This document shows, one piece after another, positions 60,994 to 64,000 of a DNA stretch of 64,000 nucleotides. The notes beneath the pieces were generated by a model. That model was given only the letters and a program-made list of their open reading frames with translations, had not been told where the DNA came from and did not search any database. This DNA is from Actinomycetes bacterium (GTDB lineage Bacteria > Actinomycetota > Actinomycetes > Mycobacteriales > Mycobacteriaceae): NCBI GenBank assembly GCA_023460175.1, contig JAEWRC010000158.1, positions 47,311-111,310 of the forward strand, written 5' to 3'. How positions within the stretch are numbered: position 1 is the first letter of the stretch; each line of letters starts with the position of its first letter. A program made the position numbers and the translations under genes.

Positions 60994-63264
60994 ATGCACC
61001 CAGAGGGCACAGACACCGAGCAGGACCACCGGCTGGGGCGTATCCGCATGCTGGATCAGCAGGCGGTGAATCTCGACGGATTCGCCGAGCCCGACCCCGA
61101 ACTGGGCATGATCTCGCACGGTTCGCCCTACGACCCGGAGCCGTCGTGGGTGGTCGGCGAGGACGGCACCGTGCTCGAGATGGACTCGGTGGCCGCCGCG
61201 GACTTCGACACCATCGACGAATTCGTGGTGCGCTACGCCATCGATCATGATCAGGCGCCGCGGTCGATGGCGATGGCGGATCTGGAACTGGCCCGCATGA
61301 TCGTCGACTCCAGCGTGCCGCGCGCGAAGGTGCTGCGGATCTGCGCGGGGCTGACCCCGGCCAAGATGGCGCGGGTGGTCGCGACGCTGAATCCCGTCGA
61401 GATCCAGATGGCGATGATGAAGATGCGGGCCCGCCGCAGCCCCGCCAACCAGGCGCACGTGACCAACCGGCTCGACGATCCGCTGCTGATCGCCGCCGAC
61501 GCCGCCACCGCCGTGGTCTACGGCTTCCGGGAGTTGGAGGCCACCGTCCCGGTACTCGACGACGCGCCCGCAGTCGCCGTCGGCCTGCTGATCGGCTCGC
61601 AGGTGCCGGCGCCGGGCGCGTTGACCCAGTGCGCCGTCGAGGAGGCCCGCGAACTGAAGATGGGTGTGCGGGGCCTGGTTTCGTACGCCGAGACGGTGTC
61701 GGTGTACGGCACCGAGCAGGTATTCACCGACGGCGACGACACCCCCTGGTCCAAGGCGTTCCTCACCTCCGCCTACGCCTCGCGTGGCATCAAGATGCGG
61801 CTGTCCAGCGGCGCGGGTTCCGAGGTACTCATGGGACAGGCCGAACGCAAGTCGATGAACTACCTCGAGGCCCGCTGCGTGGCGCTGGCCAAGGGGATCG
61901 GCGCCCAGGGCGTGCAGAACGGCGGTATCGACGGCGCCGGCATCACCGCCTCGGTACCCGGCGGTGTGCGGGAACTGATCGCCGAAAACCTCATGGTGAT
62001 GCTGCGCGGACTCGAATCCTGCAGCGGCAACGACAGTTTGATGTCGGAGTCCACCATGCGCCGGACCAGCCGCACCCTGCCGGTGCTGCTGTCCGGGTCG
62101 GACTTCATCTTCTCCGGGTTCGGCTCGGTGGTGGCCTACGACAACATGTTCGGGCCGTCGAACTTCAACGCCGCCGACCTGGACGACTACCTGGTGATGC
62201 AGCGGGACTGGGGCGTCGACGGCGGGCTGCGCTCGGTGGAGCCCACGACGTTAGAGTCCATGCGCCGCCAGGCCGCCGAGGCCACCCGCGCGGTCTTCGA
62301 GTACCTCGGCCTTGCCGACTTCGACGACGACCACGTCGAGGCCGTCGTCGGCGCCGAGGGCTCCAAGGATCTGCCCGCCACCGACGGGGTGAAGGTGCTG
62401 CACGCCGCCACCGCCATCGACCAGCAGGGCCTCACGGTGCTCGACGTGGTCGCCGCACTCGATGAGACGGGCTTCCCGGAGTTGGCCGAGCGGGTGCTGG
62501 GCATGGCCAAGGCGCGCATCACCGGGGACTATCTGCAGACCGCCGCGATCTTCGATGAACAGATGAACGTGCTGTCGGCGCTGCAGGATCCGAACGACTA
62601 TGCCGGTCCCGGAACGGGTTACCGCCCGACGACGGAGCGCCAGGAGCAGATCGACACGGTGCGCCAGGCACGTTCGGTGGCCGACCTGGTCAAGGAACAG
62701 GCACAGTACGCCCAGCCAGCGCGGTTGACCACGCGCGGGCCGGCCGCCGTCGGCGACGATCCGCGCGAGGTCGTCATCGGCGTCTCGCCGGCGTTGGGCA
62801 CCAAGCTGTTTCGCAGCCTGTCCGGGTTGACGGTCTACGACGCGCTCGAGGAGATCCTGGCCGGATTGGAAGAGGAACAGTGCGTGCCGCGGCTGGTGCG
62901 CATCAGCGGCAACATCGATCTCGGCTACATCGGCAAGGCCGCCGCGCGGCTGTCCGGCTCCGGGGTCGGCGTGGGACTGCAGGCCAAGGGCACCACGCTG
63001 ATCCACCGCCGAGACCTGCCGCCGCTGGCCAACCTCGAATTGCTCAGCGTCGCACCGTTGATCACCCGCGACATGTACCGGCTGATCGGGATCAACGCCG
63101 GCCGGCACGCCAAGGGCACGCCACCGGCACCGATGCGCAACGCCTACACCGAGGAGGCGATCACCGCGCGGTATCACACCCAGGTGGTCTCGATGGTGGC
63201 CATCGAACGCGCGGAGTCCCGGCACCAGGACAGCACCAACGTCGAATTGGAGTTCCAACGATGA
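60994..63264 (+). CDS. B12-dependent diol/glycerol dehydratase, fused large and medium subunits
   Basis: A 756-aa protein. Residues 1 to about 560 are the catalytic large subunit (PduC/DhaB1-like: RFVVRYAIDHDQAPRSMAMADLELARMIVDSSVPR region, GAQGVQNGGIDGAGI, SGNDSLMSESTMRRTSRTLPVLLSGSDFIFSG); from about 600 on it is the medium subunit (VVIGVSPALGTKLFRSLSGLTVYDALEEI). In enteric bacteria these are separate genes. The enzyme converts a 1,2-diol or glycerol to an aldehyde. The small subunit follows with a 4-bp overlap. Confidence 0.92.
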   Translation: MHPEGTDTEQDHRLGRIRMLDQQAVNLDGFAEPDPELGMISHGSPYDPEPSWVVGEDGTVLEMDSVAAADFDTIDEFVVRYAIDHDQAPRSMAMADLELARMIVDSSVPRAKVLRICAGLTPAKMARVVATLNPVEIQMAMMKMRARRSPANQAHVTNRLDDPLLIAADAATAVVYGFRELEATVPVLDDAPAVAVGLLIGSQVPAPGALTQCAVEEARELKMGVRGLVSYAETVSVYGTEQVFTDGDDTPWSKAFLTSAYASRGIKMRLSSGAGSEVLMGQAERKSMNYLEARCVALAKGIGAQGVQNGGIDGAGITASVPGGVRELIAENLMVMLRGLESCSGNDSLMSESTMRRTSRTLPVLLSGSDFIFSGFGSVVAYDNMFGPSNFNAADLDDYLVMQRDWGVDGGLRSVEPTTLESMRRQAAEATRAVFEYLGLADFDDDHVEAVVGAEGSKDLPATDGVKVLHAATAIDQQGLTVLDVVAALDETGFPELAERVLGMAKARITGDYLQTAAIFDEQMNVLSALQDPNDYAGPGTGYRPTTERQEQIDTVRQARSVADLVKEQAQYAQPARLTTRGPAAVGDDPREVVIGVSPALGTKLFRSLSGLTVYDALEEILAGLEEEQCVPRLVRISGNIDLGYIGKAAARLSGSGVGVGLQAKGTTLIHRRDLPPLANLELLSVAPLITRDMYRLIGINAGRHAKGTPPAPMRNAYTEEAITARYHTQVVSMVAIERAESRHQDSTNVELEFQR

Positions 63265-63620
63265 CCATCTCCGCGCACTCGGGTCGCGGCCTCGAGCAGG
63301 TGACCGTCGAGGCCGCCCGCAACGGCGACCTGACCCTCGACGACATCCGGATCAGCCGGGAGACGCTGCTGGTGCAGGCCGAGGCCGCCGAGGGGACCGG
63401 GTCGGCCCAGTTGGGCACCAACCTGCGTCGGGCCGCGGAGTTAACCGCGCTGAGCACCGACGACATGCTCGCGGCGTACGAGGCGTTGCGTCCCGGCCGT
63501 TCCACGTTCGAGGAGCTCGAGGAGTTGGCGCAGCGCCTGGTGGCCCAGGAGGCGCACGCCTGCGCCGAGTTGGTCCGCGAGGCCGCCGCCGCCTACCGCC
63601 GGCGCGGCCTGCTGCGGTGA
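63261..63620 (+). CDS. Diol/glycerol dehydratase small subunit
   Basis: A 119-aa small subunit (PduE-like): ISRETLLVQAEAAEGTGSAQLGTNLRRAAELTALSTDDMLAAYEALRPGRSTFEEL matches the helical small-subunit pattern. ATG 63261 overlaps the large-subunit stop, and the reactivase GTG overlaps its own stop. Confidence 0.9.
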   Translation: MTISAHSGRGLEQVTVEAARNGDLTLDDIRISRETLLVQAEAAEGTGSAQLGTNLRRAAELTALSTDDMLAAYEALRPGRSTFEELEELAQRLVAQEAHACAELVREAAAAYRRRGLLR

Positions 63621-64000
63621 CCATCTGGGCCGGCATCGACATCGGCAACGCCACCACCGAGATCGTCCTGTGTGGCGGGCCCGCCGGCCGCGAGGTGCTG
63701 GCCAGCGCGCGCACCCCGACCCGCGGCGGCAAGGGTTCGCTGCGCGCGGTGCAGGGCGCGGCGCAGTTGGCCCGCCGGCAGGCCGAGGCGCACGGCTTGG
63801 TGATCGACCGGGCCGTGTTCGCACCCACGCCGCCCGTGCGGCTGGCCCTCGAAAGTGTGCAGCTGCAAACGCAATCCACCGGTCGGCTGGTCATCGCGAC
63901 CCGCTCGGCGGCCACCACGGCCGGCGACGCCGTCGGGGTCGGCGCCCCGGTGCCGGTCCAGCGGCTCGACGAGGTCGCGGCGGATCGTCCGGTGGTGGCG
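63617..64000 (+). CDS. Diol dehydratase reactivase, alpha subunit (5' part only)
   Basis: The first 128 residues of a DdrA-type ATPase-like reactivase that swaps damaged cobalamin: WAGIDIGNATTEIVL is the actin-fold start. It begins with GTG overlapping the small-subunit stop and runs past the window edge. Confidence 0.88.
   Translation, partial: MTIWAGIDIGNATTEIVLCGGPAGREVLASARTPTRGGKGSLRAVQGAAQLARRQAEAHGLVIDRAVFAPTPPVRLALESVQLQTQSTGRLVIATRSAATTAGDAVGVGAPVPVQRLDEVAADRPVVA

Overview
The window looks like chromosomal DNA of a fast-growing environmental mycobacterium (Mycobacterium or Mycolicibacterium). The evidence is high GC throughout, a complete yrbE/mce operon, a 19-kDa-antigen-type lipoprotein, F420-dependent enzyme families, a mycofactocin-type dehydrogenase, a fused HadA/HadB-type dehydratase and a large stock of lipid and terpenoid catabolic genes. 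No tRNA, rRNA, CRISPR array, transposase or integrase was seen.

Region 1 (1 to about 24.9 kb) is a coherent catabolic and uptake island. It encodes an acyl-CoA dehydrogenase (cut by the window edge), an aldehyde dehydrogenase, a CaiB/BaiF CoA-transferase, two GntR/FCD regulators, a leftward operon (cyclase-family hydrolase, Baeyer-Villiger monooxygenase, Ltp2-like thiolase/aldolase, its DUF35 partner, mycofactocin-type SDR), a ferredoxin-P450-SDR operon, and a full mce importer operon (yrbE A/B, mce A-F, two Mce-associated proteins, one lipoprotein). Six copies of a 14-bp near-palindrome, consensus TGTATCCAGGATGC, sit upstream of these transcription units and nowhere else that I could find. 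One copy is the core of a 33-bp perfect palindrome over the promoter of a GntR gene. The simplest reading is one FCD-regulated regulon that imports a hydrophobic cyclic compound through a dedicated Mce system, hydroxylates it (P450), oxidises it to a ketone (SDR), inserts oxygen (BVMO), opens the lactone (cyclase-family hydrolase), and feeds the acid through CoA activation, dehydrogenation and aldol cleavage. The substrate cannot be told from sequence; a terpenoid- or steroid-like ketone fits.

Region 2 (25 to 38 kb) is a mixed, more GC-rich stretch. It holds an MFS transporter plus SDR, a truncated SDR, a GAP-family membrane protein, a PPOX-class F420 protein, an SDR divergent from a LysR regulator, an ABC-F ATPase, an Old Yellow Enzyme, a two-gene (probably heteromeric) acyl-CoA dehydrogenase, an SCO6745-family protein and an LLM-class F420 oxidoreductase.

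Region 3 (37.8 to 43.9 kb) is a second oxidative module. A TetR regulator is divergent from an operon of Rieske oxygenase, two NTF2-like small proteins, a P450, an SDR and an enoyl-CoA hydratase, with overlapping starts and stops in most of the joints.

Region 4 (43.9 to 57.1 kb) contains a probable App1-like phosphatase/phospholipase D fusion, a membrane adenylate cyclase bracketed by short duplications of its neighbours' 3' ends, a stress-type SDR, a VapBC pair, a class III aminotransferase preceded by a striking inverted repeat, an EamA transporter, a PIG-L deacetylase beside a C/G homopolymer tract, a PF10118 hydrolase with a membrane protein and TetR, a cutinase, and a remnant ParD antitoxin between 17-bp direct repeats.

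Region 5 (57.2 kb to the end) carries a fused HadA/HadB-type hydratase, a PucR regulator, an APC permease, and, divergently, a B12-dependent diol/glycerol dehydratase operon: fused large+medium subunit, small subunit, and a reactivase that runs off the edge.
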